The translations under genes and the position numbers were made by a program. DNA of 64,000 bases, taken from positions 992,001 through 1,056,000 of the forward strand of contig NZ_CP039383.2 of the NCBI RefSeq assembly GCF_004803715.2, in the 5' to 3' direction. Below the pieces are notes generated by a model that searched no databases, had not been told where the DNA came from, and saw only the letters and a program-made list of their open reading frames with translations. Positions within the stretch are counted from its first letter, which is position 1. Every line of letters starts with the position of its first letter. Source of the DNA: Luteimonas yindakuii (lineage in GTDB: Bacteria > Pseudomonadota > Gammaproteobacteria > Xanthomonadales > Xanthomonadaceae). Below, piece by piece: positions 8,899-17,683 of the stretch.

Positions 8899-9600
8899 AT
8901 GAACCGTTCGCAGTTCCTCAAGGCCATGCTCGGCAGCGCCGCATTGCTGGCGCTGCCGACGCGCCTGCGCGCGCAGTCGGCGAGCTACGACTTCTGGTTC
9001 ACCCGCCTGAAGTACGACTCCGGTGACTGGGACGTCGACGCGCGGATGCCGTCCAACGTCATCACCTCGCTGATCGACTACACCAACCTGCGCGTGGACC
9101 CCGAGGAACATGTCGTCGAGCTTGCCGACCCGAAGATGCTGTCGGCACCGTTCTGCTATCTCGCCGGGCACAAGCTGGTGGAGTTCAACCCGGCGGAGCG
9201 GCGCAATTTCGAGCGCTATGTGCGCAACGGCGGCTTCGTCTTCGTCGACGACTGCAACCACGACATCGACGGCCTGTTCGCGAAGTCGTTCGAGGCGCAG
9301 ATGGCGTCGATGTTCGGCCGCGATGCATTGCGCAGGCTGCCCGGCAACCATGGCATCTACCGCAGCTTCTTCCAGTTTCCCGACGGGCCGCCGGCCACCA
9401 GCTTCGAACTCAACGGCTGGGGCGACGACCTCGTGCACGACTATCTCAAGGGCATCAGCATCGACGGCCGCCTCGGCGTGCTCTACAGCAACAAGGACTA
9501 CGGTTGCGAGTGGGACTACGACTGGCGCAACAAGCGGTTCCTGGCCGAGGACAACACGAAGTTCGCGGTCAACATCGTCGTCTATGCATTGACCGCATGA
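8899..9600 (+). CDS. DUF4159 domain protein, exported
   Basis: A 233-residue protein with an N-terminal export signal (FLKAMLGSAALLALPTRLRAQ) and a DUF4159 body (YVRNGGFVFVDDCNHD in the middle), a fold related to glutamine amidotransferase-like/vWA accessory domains. The signal looks like a Tat signal, but the twin arginines read Arg-Ser (NRSQFLK), so Sec export or loss of Tat dependence is possible. The family function is unknown; DUF4159 proteins are often encoded next to MoxR and DUF58 genes, as here. Start ATG 8899 gives the signal peptide directly; no strong ribosome site is seen. MoxR starts 49 bases downstream. Confidence 0.8.
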   Translation: MNRSQFLKAMLGSAALLALPTRLRAQSASYDFWFTRLKYDSGDWDVDARMPSNVITSLIDYTNLRVDPEEHVVELADPKMLSAPFCYLAGHKLVEFNPAERRNFERYVRNGGFVFVDDCNHDIDGLFAKSFEAQMASMFGRDALRRLPGNHGIYRSFFQFPDGPPATSFELNGWGDDLVHDYLKGISIDGRLGVLYSNKDYGCEWDYDWRNKRFLAEDNTKFAVNIVVYALTA

Positions 9601-9649
9601 GGCAGCCCGCGCGGCAGACGACCGCTCTTTCCACTTTCCGGACCCGCAC

Positions 9650-10651
9650 ATGAGCACACCGATCACCGAATCCGACCTCGACGCCTGGCGTGGCCGCCTC
9701 GACGACCTGCGTGCCGCCATCGGCCAGGCGGTGGTCGGTCAGGCCGACGTGGTCGAGCAGCTGCTGGTCGCGCTGCTGGCCGGCGGCCATGCACTGCTCG
9801 AAGGCGTGCCCGGCCTCGGCAAGACGCTGCTGGTGCGCACGCTTGGCGACGCGCTGGCACTGGACTTCCGCCGCGTGCAGTTCACCCCCGACCTGATGCC
9901 TAGCGACCTGCTCGGCACCGAGCTGCTGGAGGAGGACCACGGCACCGGCCATCGTGCGTTCCGCTTCCAGCCCGGGCCGGTGTTCACCAACCTGCTGCTG
10001 GCCGACGAGCTCAACCGCACCCCGCCCAAGACCCAGGCCGCATTGCTCGAGGCGATGGCCGAGCACACGGTGAGCTATGCAGGCACCACGCATCGACTGC
10101 CGGCGCCGTTCTTCGTGCTCGCCACGCAGAACCCGATCGAACAGGCCGGCACCTACCCGTTGCCGGAGGCGCAGCTCGACCGCTTCCTGCTGCAGATCGT
10201 GCTGGGCTATCCGGACGAGGCCGAGGAACGCGACATCCTGGTCCGCACCACCGGCAGCGCCAGGGCATCGGTGCCACAGGTGATGAGTGGCGACGACGTG
10301 CTGGCCCTGCAGGCGCTGGTGCGCGAGGTGCACGTGGGCGACGACCTGCTGGCGTGGATCGCGCGGCTGGTACGCGCGAGCCGCCCGGGCGACGGCGCGC
10401 CGCAGGCGGTGCGCGACTACGTGCGCTGGGGCGCCGGCCCGCGCGCCGGGCAGTCGCTGGTGCTGGCAGCGAAGGCACGTGCGCTGCTGCGCGGCCGGCT
10501 GGCGGCCACCCGCGAGGATGTCGTCGCACTGGCGGCGCCGGTGATGCGCCACCGCCTGCTGCTGTCGTTCGCCGCCGAAGCCGAGCAGCGCAGCACCGAC
10601 GACATCGTCACCGCCTTGCTCGACCGCGTGCCGTTTCCGGGCACGCGCTGA
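9650..10651 (+). CDS. MoxR-family AAA+ ATPase
   Basis: A 333-residue cytoplasmic ATPase of the MoxR group. Walker A is GVPGLGKT (52-59) and Walker B is LLLADE (115-120); ATQNPIEQ follows (sensor 1 region), then LPEAQLDRFLL. MoxR proteins are thought to act as chaperones that activate or assemble partner proteins, usually together with DUF58/vWA proteins encoded next door. Here the DUF58 gene begins 8 bases after the stop. The remaining neighbours (BatA-like, DUF4175-like) fit a membrane complex remodelled by this ATPase. Start ATG 9650 follows a weak purine stretch only. Confidence 0.93.
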   Translation: MSTPITESDLDAWRGRLDDLRAAIGQAVVGQADVVEQLLVALLAGGHALLEGVPGLGKTLLVRTLGDALALDFRRVQFTPDLMPSDLLGTELLEEDHGTGHRAFRFQPGPVFTNLLLADELNRTPPKTQAALLEAMAEHTVSYAGTTHRLPAPFFVLATQNPIEQAGTYPLPEAQLDRFLLQIVLGYPDEAEERDILVRTTGSARASVPQVMSGDDVLALQALVREVHVGDDLLAWIARLVRASRPGDGAPQAVRDYVRWGAGPRAGQSLVLAAKARALLRGRLAATREDVVALAAPVMRHRLLLSFAAEAEQRSTDDIVTALLDRVPFPGTR

Positions 10652-10659
10652 CCACCGAC

Positions 10660-11541
10660 GTGCTTACGCTGTCGCCCGAACTGCGCGCACGCCTGCGCGG
10701 CCTGCGCATCGCGCCGCGGCGTGCGCTGGCGCGTGGCGGCATCGGCCAGCATCGTGGCCGCGAACGCGGCAGCGGCATGGAGTTCGCGCAGTACCGCGGC
10801 TACGAGCCGGGCGACGAACCGAAGGCGATCGACTGGAAGCTCTATGCGCGCAGCGACCGCCTGTTCGTGCGCGAGGCCGAGCGCGAGAGTCCGCTGACGG
10901 TGTGGCTGCTGCTCGATGCCAGCGCCTCGATGGGCCAGGTCGACGAGTCACGCCCCGGCTTCAGCCGGCTGGACGCGGCACGCCAGCTTGCGCTCGCCAT
11001 CGCCGAGCTGGCGATCGGGCAGGGCGATCGCATCGGCCTGCTGGTGGTGGGCAATGACCGGGTCGAGGGCGTCGATGCGGGCAGCGGTCCGCGCCAGCGC
11101 GATCGCCAGTTGCTGATGCTCGATGGTATCCGCGCGAGCGGTGCCTGGCCCGGCAGCGACCGGCTCGCACTGGTGTGGGAACGCATCGGCCCCGATGACA
11201 TGGTGGTGCTGCTCGGCGATCTGTTCGATCCCGCGTCGGTGGATCTCGCCACGCGGCTGGCCGCGGCACGCCGCGAGGTGCTGGCGATCCAGCTGCTTAC
11301 CGTCGGCGAGCGTGATTTCGACTACAGCGGCGGTCGCCGCTTCGAGGATCCGGAGACCGGCGAAGTGCTGCCCGGCGATGGCGCCGCGCTGCGCGCCGGC
11401 TTCCTCGAACGCTTCGGCGCCGCGCAGGCCGCACTGGCCGCGCGCCTCGACGCAGCGGGGATCCGCCATGTGCGGCACGTGCTCGACCAACCGCTCGACG
11501 CACCGCTGCGGGCGTTGTTCGCCCCGCCGGGTCGCCGCTGA
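10660..11541 (+). CDS. DUF58 domain protein (MoxR partner)
   Basis: About 293 residues from a GTG start at 10660; longer in-frame starts would overlap the moxR gene. The DUF58 signature is present: ERGSGMEF (35-42) and YRGYEPGDEPKAIDWKLYAR (45-64). It is followed by DASAS (86-90), which resembles the metal-binding DxSxS motif of von Willebrand A domains, so a vWA-like fold is likely. The role is unknown in detail; DUF58 proteins are the usual partners of MoxR ATPases. No signal peptide or membrane segment is seen, so it is probably cytoplasmic or peripheral. The stop overlaps the next start by one base (TGATG), implying translational coupling. Confidence 0.88.
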   Translation: MLTLSPELRARLRGLRIAPRRALARGGIGQHRGRERGSGMEFAQYRGYEPGDEPKAIDWKLYARSDRLFVREAERESPLTVWLLLDASASMGQVDESRPGFSRLDAARQLALAIAELAIGQGDRIGLLVVGNDRVEGVDAGSGPRQRDRQLLMLDGIRASGAWPGSDRLALVWERIGPDDMVVLLGDLFDPASVDLATRLAAARREVLAIQLLTVGERDFDYSGGRRFEDPETGEVLPGDGAALRAGFLERFGAAQAALAARLDAAGIRHVRHVLDQPLDAPLRALFAPPGRR

Positions 11542-12692
11542 TGCCGACGCTGCTGCTGCCGGCAGGCCTGCTCGCGCTGGCGGCGTTGCTGTTGCCGGTG
11601 CTGGTCCACCTGGCGCGTCGGCAGACACTGGTGCCCACGCCGTTCGCCGCCCTGCGCTGGCTACGCGCGAAGGCCAGGCCGCGCCGGCAGGTGCGGCTGG
11701 ACGAATGGCCACTGCTGCTGCTGCGCCTGCTGCTGCTCACGCTGTTCGCGTTGTGGCTGGCGCAGCCGGCGCTGCAGGGCGAACCATCGATGCAACGCTG
11801 GAGCGTGGTGGCGCCGGGCGTGGATCCGGCGGCGCTACCGCCACCGGCCGAGGGCGAGCAGCGTCGCTGGTTGCTGCCGGGATGGCCGACGCTCGATGCG
11901 CCCTCATCCGATGCCGATGCTGCGGTACCGGTCGGCAGCCTGCTGCGCCAGCTCGACATGGAGCTCGACGCATCCGTCGCGCTGACCGTGTACGTGCCCG
12001 ATCCGCTGGATGGCGCCGATGCGCAACGGCCGCGCCTGTCGCGCGGCGTGGACTGGCAGGTGCTGCCGGCTGCGCCACGCGATGCGGACGCTGTGGAGCC
12101 CCCGCTGCGGCTGGCGATCCGCCATGACGCGGAACACGCGGACGGCGTGCGTTACCTGCGCGCCGCCGCCATCGCGTGGTCGCCGGAAGGGGCGGTCGAG
12201 GCTGCGGATGTCGGTGGCATCGACGTGCCGGTGCCGCCGGCCACGCAGGTACTCGCGTGGCTGGTCGTCGGCGAGGTGCCGCAGGCGGTCCGTGACTTCG
12301 CAGCCCAGGGCGGCACCGTGCTGCTTGCCACCGATGCGACCTGGGCCGATGCGGCGCCGCCGGTGCCCGTGTGGCGCGACGTGGATGGCGGGTTGCTTGC
12401 GCGCGCCTCGCGGCATGGGCGGGGTCGGCTGATCCATCTCGCACGGCCGCTGCGGGCCACCGCCTGGCCGCAGATGCTCGATCCCGGTTTCGCCGGCGAG
12501 CTGCAGCGGCAGTTGCAGCCACCCGCCGCGCCGACACGCGCGCCGGCCAGCGACTACGCGCCGGTGCAGGCCGAACTGCGCTGGCCGGCATCGCTGCGCG
12601 AGCTGCGCGGTCCCTGCCTGCGCTGGGCCGGCATCGCTGCGCGAGCTGCGCGGTGGCTGGCGACGTCGCGGCGACGAGGCGCGACGCCATGA
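11541..12692 (+). CDS. BatA-like N-terminal-domain membrane protein, possibly altered C-terminus
   Basis: A 383-residue protein with two N-terminal membrane helices (about 4-22 and 57-77) separated by RRQTLVPTPFAALRWL, the arrangement of BatA-type proteins. The remainder is a periplasmic region without a recognised motif; a vWA MIDAS is not evident. Its last 40 residues are encoded across a direct repeat whose second copy has one additional base (12576-12654), so the end is read in a shifted frame. Family members often end with a third membrane helix, which is absent here. It overlaps both neighbours (TGATG upstream, ATGA downstream), so it belongs to the moxR operon. Confidence 0.78.
   Translation: MPTLLLPAGLLALAALLLPVLVHLARRQTLVPTPFAALRWLRAKARPRRQVRLDEWPLLLLRLLLLTLFALWLAQPALQGEPSMQRWSVVAPGVDPAALPPPAEGEQRRWLLPGWPTLDAPSSDADAAVPVGSLLRQLDMELDASVALTVYVPDPLDGADAQRPRLSRGVDWQVLPAAPRDADAVEPPLRLAIRHDAEHADGVRYLRAAAIAWSPEGAVEAADVGGIDVPVPPATQVLAWLVVGEVPQAVRDFAAQGGTVLLATDATWADAAPPVPVWRDVDGGLLARASRHGRGRLIHLARPLRATAWPQMLDPGFAGELQRQLQPPAAPTRAPASDYAPVQAELRWPASLRELRGPCLRWAGIAARAARWLATSRRRGATP
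12576..12654. repeat. 36/37-bp direct repeat at the end of the BatA-like gene
   Basis: Copy 1 is 12576-12611 and copy 2 is 12618-12654; they are identical except that copy 2 has one extra G in its CTGGG run. Copy 1 encodes LRWPASLRELRG, copy 2 is read in another frame (LRWAGIAARAARW). This points to a recent tandem duplication or an assembly problem. Confidence 0.85.
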
Positions 12693-14941
12693 CCGCCCCG
12701 GTACGCATGCGCTGGCGGCAGGCGCGCACGCACGTGGTGCTGGTACGGCTGCTCCTCGGCCTGCCATGGCTGGTTGCCGCCGCAGTGCTGGGGTGGCGGC
12801 TCGGCGGCAGTGCGGTTGCCGTGGTCGTGGCCCTGCTGGCGGGCTTCGGCCTTGTGGTCGCCGTCGTGCGCGTGCTGCGGACGATGGACCAGGCGTGGCT
12901 TGCGTCGGCGCTCGATGCGCGCCGTACCGACATGGACGACAGCGCCGCGCTGCTGTTCGCCGACCCGGCCTCCCTGCGGCCGTTGCAGCAGCTGCAGCGC
13001 GCGCGGCTGGAAGAGCGCCTGCGCGTGCAGCCGCCGCCGGACCTGCGCGCGCCGTGGCCGTGGCGCGCGCTGGCGCTGTCGTGGGGCGTAGCAGCCGGGG
13101 TGTTCGCACTGCTGGCATGGTGGCCGTTCGACGGGGTTGGTCGCGCGCCTGCAGGCAGCGCGCAAGACGCCACTGTTGCCGCCACGGCAGCGCCGCGGCT
13201 GCAAGCCTCGGTGCTGCGCATCGAGCCGCCGACGTATACCGGCCTCGACGCACAGACCGTGGCGGTACTCGATGCGAAGGCGCCTGCCGGTTCGCTGCTG
13301 ACCTGGCGCCTGCGGATCGCACCGCAGCCCGCGGCGGTCGAACTCGAGTTCCTCGATGGGGAACGCCTCGCCCTGCAACGCGAGGGCGACCACTGGATCG
13401 CCACGCAGCGGCTGCAACGCTCGCGCCTGTACCGCCTGCGCATCGCCGGTGCCGCCGAGCAGCCACCGCCGCCGCTGCACCGTCTCGACGCCGTCGCCGA
13501 TCGTGCGCCACAGGTACGCGTGCTGGAGCCGGAGGCTACGCTGCAGTTGCGTGTCGATGGCCAGCGCCAGTGGCGGCTGGTGTTCGAGGCCAGCGACGAC
13601 CACGGGGTGGCGGCGCAGGCGCGGCTGCGGATCGTGCGCACCGAAGGCAGCGGCGAGAACCAGACCTTCCACGAGCACGTGCGAACGCTGGCCGGGCAGG
13701 GCGCGCCGCGCCTGCGCCGCTATGCCACCACGCTCGAGATCGCCGATTTCGGCCTGCAGCCTGGCGAGGACCTGGTGGCCCGGCTCGAGGTCAGCGACCT
13801 GCGCCAGCCGCAGCCGCAGGCCGGGCGCAGCGCCAGCGTGATCCTGCGCTGGCCGCCGCCCGCGCCACCGGATGTCGCCGGGCTGGAAGGACTCGCGCGG
13901 CAGGTGCTGCCGGCGTACTTCCGCAGCCAGCGGCAGATCATCATCGATGCCGAGGCATTGATTGCCGAACGCGCGCAGCTGGACACATCGCGTTTCCAAC
14001 AGCGCTCCGATTCGCTCGGCGTCGACCAGCGGCTGTTGCGGCTGCGCTATGGCCAGTTCCTCGGCGAGGAATCGGAGGGCGCACCGCAGGCGCCGCCCGT
14101 CGAAGGCCACGACCGTGCGCCCCCGCCGCCGCGGCCCGCGGTGTCGCCGGGCGGCATCTTCGCGGACGGCTCCGATGCGCTGCCGCCCGCGCCGCCACCG
14201 GGGCAGCAGGGCCAGGGCCACGACCATGACACGTCGACGCCCACCCGCGCCGATGCCGACGGGGACGACCACGACCATGCCGACGGCGCACCCGCCGATG
14301 GCGTGTTCGGCCGCGCCGGCGACGTGGTGGCGGCGTTCGGCCATACCCACGACATTCCCGAGGCCGCGACCCTGCTCGATCCGAAGACCCGCGAAACCCT
14401 GCGCCGCGCGCTCGGCGAGATGTGGCAGTCGGAACTGCACCTGCGCCAGGCCGACCCGTCGGCCGCGTTGCCCTACGCCAATCGCGCGCTGGAGCTGATC
14501 AAGCAGGTGCAGGAATCCGACCGCATCTACCTGGCCCGGGTCGGTGCGCAGCTGCCGCCGATCGACGAGGGTCGACGCTTGGGCGGGGACCGCGAGGGGC
14601 TGGCCTCGCGCGGTCTGCCGTCGCTGGCTACGCCGGCCGCTGAGGCCCGACTGCACGAGGCGTGGTGGGCACTGGGCGATGCGGCGGCGGACCCGGCCCC
14701 GGTGCTCGACACGCTGCAGGCCTGGCCCGGCGGTGCGCGGCTCGACGACCCGCTGGCGCTGGTCGCCGCGATCGACGCGGTGCGCAACGATCCCGCCTGC
14801 AGCGACTGCCGCGACACCCTGCGCGGACTGCTGTGGCAGGCGATGCGCAGGCCGGCCGGCGGCATCGCGCCGCGCGTGGGCGATGACACCGGCGCACGTT
14901 ACCTGCGTGCACTGCGCGACGCCGCGGAGCAGTCCGAATGA
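12689..14941 (+). CDS. DUF4175-like large membrane protein
   Basis: A 750-residue protein, start ATG 12689 inside the end of the previous gene (ATGA overlap). Two membrane helices lie near residues 20-60 and a third near 130-150, with a cationic and helical segment between; the rest is a large soluble part, probably periplasmic. The layout and the PPxYTGL segment (about residues 183-189) resemble DUF4175 proteins. Residues about 510-535 form a His/Asp-rich linker (GHDHD, DDHDHADG) that could bind metal. The C-terminal third is helical and contains two close Cys residues (CSDC). Function unknown; its operon position suggests it is part of the MoxR/DUF58 membrane machine. Confidence 0.75.
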   Translation: MTAPVRMRWRQARTHVVLVRLLLGLPWLVAAAVLGWRLGGSAVAVVVALLAGFGLVVAVVRVLRTMDQAWLASALDARRTDMDDSAALLFADPASLRPLQQLQRARLEERLRVQPPPDLRAPWPWRALALSWGVAAGVFALLAWWPFDGVGRAPAGSAQDATVAATAAPRLQASVLRIEPPTYTGLDAQTVAVLDAKAPAGSLLTWRLRIAPQPAAVELEFLDGERLALQREGDHWIATQRLQRSRLYRLRIAGAAEQPPPPLHRLDAVADRAPQVRVLEPEATLQLRVDGQRQWRLVFEASDDHGVAAQARLRIVRTEGSGENQTFHEHVRTLAGQGAPRLRRYATTLEIADFGLQPGEDLVARLEVSDLRQPQPQAGRSASVILRWPPPAPPDVAGLEGLARQVLPAYFRSQRQIIIDAEALIAERAQLDTSRFQQRSDSLGVDQRLLRLRYGQFLGEESEGAPQAPPVEGHDRAPPPPRPAVSPGGIFADGSDALPPAPPPGQQGQGHDHDTSTPTRADADGDDHDHADGAPADGVFGRAGDVVAAFGHTHDIPEAATLLDPKTRETLRRALGEMWQSELHLRQADPSAALPYANRALELIKQVQESDRIYLARVGAQLPPIDEGRRLGGDREGLASRGLPSLATPAAEARLHEAWWALGDAAADPAPVLDTLQAWPGGARLDDPLALVAAIDAVRNDPACSDCRDTLRGLLWQAMRRPAGGIAPRVGDDTGARYLRALRDAAEQSE

Positions 14942-16844
14942 TGTTGTCCACGCCTTCGCTGGCAGCCACCGCGACCGTGGCCAGCGCCATCGCCCTGCTG
15001 GCCTGCGTGCGCATCGTGCGGTGGCAGCTGCGCGCACCGGCCGGGGCGCGCGCCGCGGCTGGCGTCTGGCCCTGCTGTTGCTGGCGCAGCCGCTGTGGGC
15101 CCTGCTGCTGGTGCTGGCGGTGCATCCGCCGGCGCGCCTGCAACCCGAGGCCACGTTGACGGTGCTGACCGCCGGCGGCGAGCCGGCGCGGGTGGAGTCG
15201 GAGGCAAAGGCCGTCGCCCTGCCGGAAGCCGACGCCACCGCGGGAGTGCTGCGGGTGCCGGATCTGGCCACCGCCCTGCGCCTGCACCCCGACACCCGCG
15301 TGTTGCGGGTGCTGGGCGACGGGCTCATTGCCCGCGACCGTGACCTGCCCGCCGGCCTCGCGGTGGAATTCGAACCGCCGCTGCAGGCGACGGGTCTCAC
15401 GGAGCTGTCCCTGCCGGCCAGCACGGTGGCGGGCGACACGCTGCGGATACATGGCCGGGCCAACGGCCTGGCCGGGGGCAGTGCGGAACTGCTCGATCCT
15501 GCCGGCGTGCGGGTGGACAGCGCGGCACTCGACGATGGCGGTGGTTTCCGCCTGCAGGCGCCGACCTTCGCCGCGGGCCCCGCGCTGTTCGGCCTGCGCC
15601 TGCGCGATGGCCGGGGGGCACAGGTCTCCGACGAGGCGCTGCACCTGTGGCTCGAGGCAGCTTCGACTCCCGCGCTGCGCCTGCTCGCCGGTGCGCCCAA
15701 CGCGGAGACGCGCTTCCTGCGCCGCTGGGCGACGGATGCCGGGCTTCCGGTGCAGGCGCGGATCGCCCTGGGTGGCGGCATGGCCCTCGGCGATGGCGGC
15801 GGTGTCGATGCCGCGGCCCTGCGGCGCACCGATGTGCTCGTCATCGATGCCCGCGCGTGGTCGGGCCTGGGTGCGGGCGGGCGCACAGCGGTGCTTGCCG
15901 CGGTCGAGGCCGGCATGGGCCTGGTGGTACGCGCGGACGCGCCGGGCATTCCTGCCGGTCTGGCAACAGGCGGCTTCCGCCTTGCGGGTGGGCAGGGCAC
16001 GGTGCCGGTGCAACTGGCCGCAACGGGCAGCGGCGATGCCGGGGCCCTGCGTGCGCGACTCGGTGCCGGCACCGCCGATGCACCGTTCGACCTCGAGCAG
16101 GCACAGGCGCCGATCCCACCGCTGCTGCGGCGGCAACTGGCAGTCGAAGGCGCGGACGCCGTCGCGCTTGGAACCGGTGCCGGGGGCGGGCCATGGGCCT
16201 GGTGGCGCCCGCATGGCCTGGGCCGCGTGCTGGTCTGGACGCTGCAGGACAGCTACCGGCTGGTGCTGTCCGGCCGCGCCGACCTGCATGCGCAGCTGTG
16301 GCGCGAGGCGGTGGCGACGGCCGCGCGCGCGCAGGCCGCTGCGCCCGTGCGCATCGGGTGGCCGGCGTTCGCCGACGAGCGGGTGACCATCTGTGGTGCG
16401 GGTACGGATGCACGTGTGGTCGCACCCGATGGCAGCGGGTCACCGCTGTGGGGCCACCCGGATGGCAATGGAGCCTGCGCCGGTTACTGGCCACGCCAGC
16501 CGGGCTGGCACCGGGTGGTCGTCGAAGGCGACGACGCGCCGCGCGCGGCCTTCCATGTCCATTCCGAAGCTGCCCTGCCGACAGTGCGCGCCGCACACCG
16601 GGCCGAAACGACGCTGGCGCTGGTCGCGCCGTGCGACCGCGACTGCCCGGCCACGAATAACGTGGGACCGACACAGACCAGCCCCGGACCATCGTGGCCA
16701 TGGTGGCTCGCGTGGCTCGCCGTCTCGGCCGCGTTGTGGTGGTTCGAACGCAGTCGGCCGGGGCGACCGCGCGAAGATCACGGCATAACGGGTCAGGCAG
16801 GCCCGGCGGGCAGGCGCGCTGGGGTGCCGACTGCCGGTCGGTAA
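14938..16844 (+). pseudogene. membrane protein of the MoxR cluster, apparent -1 frameshift near 15040-15060
   Basis: The start ATG 14938 overlaps the DUF4175-like stop (ATGATG context) and encodes a first membrane helix, but that frame stops at 15159. From about 15040 the neighbouring frame takes over without a stop until 16844 and gives WRLALLLLAQPLWALLLV, a second membrane helix, then about 560 residues and a C-terminal helix (WPWWLAWLAVSAALWWFE). Joining both frames with a one-base shift in the GC-rich stretch gives a protein of about 635 residues with two N-terminal helices, as in the BatA-like gene. Alternatives: a sequencing error, a true lesion, programmed slippage, or an internal GTG start at 15021. 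The soluble part shows no familiar motif, though it contains a region like a glutamine-amidotransferase fold (DVLVIDARAWSGL). Function unknown. Confidence 0.65.
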
Positions 16845-16919
16845 GGAGCGCGAATCCAACGTTCCCGCGCCTGCCGGATCGGTCCTAGACTCACCGAACC
16901 CGCCCACCGGAGCCCACCC

Positions 16920-17273
16920 ATGCACTACCAAGGCAGCTGTCATTGCGGACGGATCGCCTACACGCTCGATGCCGACGATGGCCTCGGTGAGGTGTATGAC
17001 TGCAACTGTTCGATGTGCCGCCGGCGTGGCGGCCTGCTCGCGTTCTTCCCGCGCACCGCGCTGGAGCTGAAGACCGCGCCCGAGGACCTGTCCACCTACC
17101 GCTTCAATCGGCGGCAGCTCCAGCATCATTTCTGCGCGGTGTGCGGCATCGCGCCCTTCAGCGAAGGCACCGATCCGCAGGGCAACGCGACGGTGGCGGT
17201 CAACGTGCGTTGCCTGGACGACGTCGACCTGGCGACGCTGACGGTGGTGCAGGTCAACGGCGCGGAGTTCTAA
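16920..17273 (+). CDS. GFA/CENP-V-fold protein (Zn-binding)
   Basis: A 117-residue protein of the GFA family (formerly glutathione-dependent formaldehyde-activating). Zinc ligands are visible: CHC at residues 7-9, CNCSMC near 28-33 and CAVCG near 74-78. Such small single-domain members usually have unknown substrates; glutathione-adduct chemistry is only inferred from the family name. Start ATG 16920 gives the canonical GSCHCG N-terminus. A possible -10 box TAGACT lies near 16888. The gene stands alone between the membrane cluster and a gene of opposite strand. Confidence 0.85.
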   Translation: MHYQGSCHCGRIAYTLDADDGLGEVYDCNCSMCRRRGGLLAFFPRTALELKTAPEDLSTYRFNRRQLQHHFCAVCGIAPFSEGTDPQGNATVAVNVRCLDDVDLATLTVVQVNGAEF

Positions 17274-17289
17274 CCCTGCGCGGCACGTC

Positions 17290-17592
17290 TCAGCGCGTGT
17301 CTTCCTCGTCGTCCTCGAACTCGACGATCGCGCCAAGCTGGTAGGCCAGCTCGGTCACCGCCTCGCGCACCTTGCGCGCGGTGGATTCGTTCGGCGCGTC
17401 GATCTCGATCTCGTGCATGTTCGGCCCGCGCTCCTCGGCCAGCCCGGCGGAGCTGGAGTCGTCGTCATCCATATGCGGCATGAGGTCGGCGACTTCCTCG
17501 ACGTGTTCGATGCCGTCCAGGCTCTGCAGCAGGTTCATGATGCCGCGGACGGTATCGTCCTCGCCGGTGATGCGGATGCGGAGCATGGGCAT
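17290..17592 (-). CDS. small acidic protein, ACT/ferredoxin-like, unknown function
   Basis: A 100-residue protein without signal peptide or membrane helix. It appears to repeat a beta-alpha-beta pattern (MLRIRITGEDDTVRGIMNLL and EIEIDAPNESTARKVREAV), which resembles an ACT-like or ferredoxin-like fold, with an acidic linker DDDDSS and an acidic tail EFEDDEEDT. No catalytic motif is seen. Start could be ATG 17592 or the ATG two codons later. It is convergent with the GFA gene. I do not recognise a named family. Confidence 0.7.
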   Translation of the reverse strand: MPMLRIRITGEDDTVRGIMNLLQSLDGIEHVEEVADLMPHMDDDDSSSAGLAEERGPNMHEIEIDAPNESTARKVREAVTELAYQLGAIVEFEDDEEDTR

Positions 17593-17683
17593 GGACGACA
17601 GCTCTCTCGTTCGGGATGGACCGGCAGGCTAGGCACGCTTTCGGGAAGGCGGCGTGACGGCACCGCCTTGCATCAGCGACGTC

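Noticed and set aside
12554..16072. A very long antisense open frame under the DUF4175-like and following genes
   Set aside because: Such long open frames on the other strand are a by-product of GC-rich third codon positions; the encoded sequence is Arg/Pro/Ala-rich without domains, and the sense genes have clear membrane segments and overlaps.
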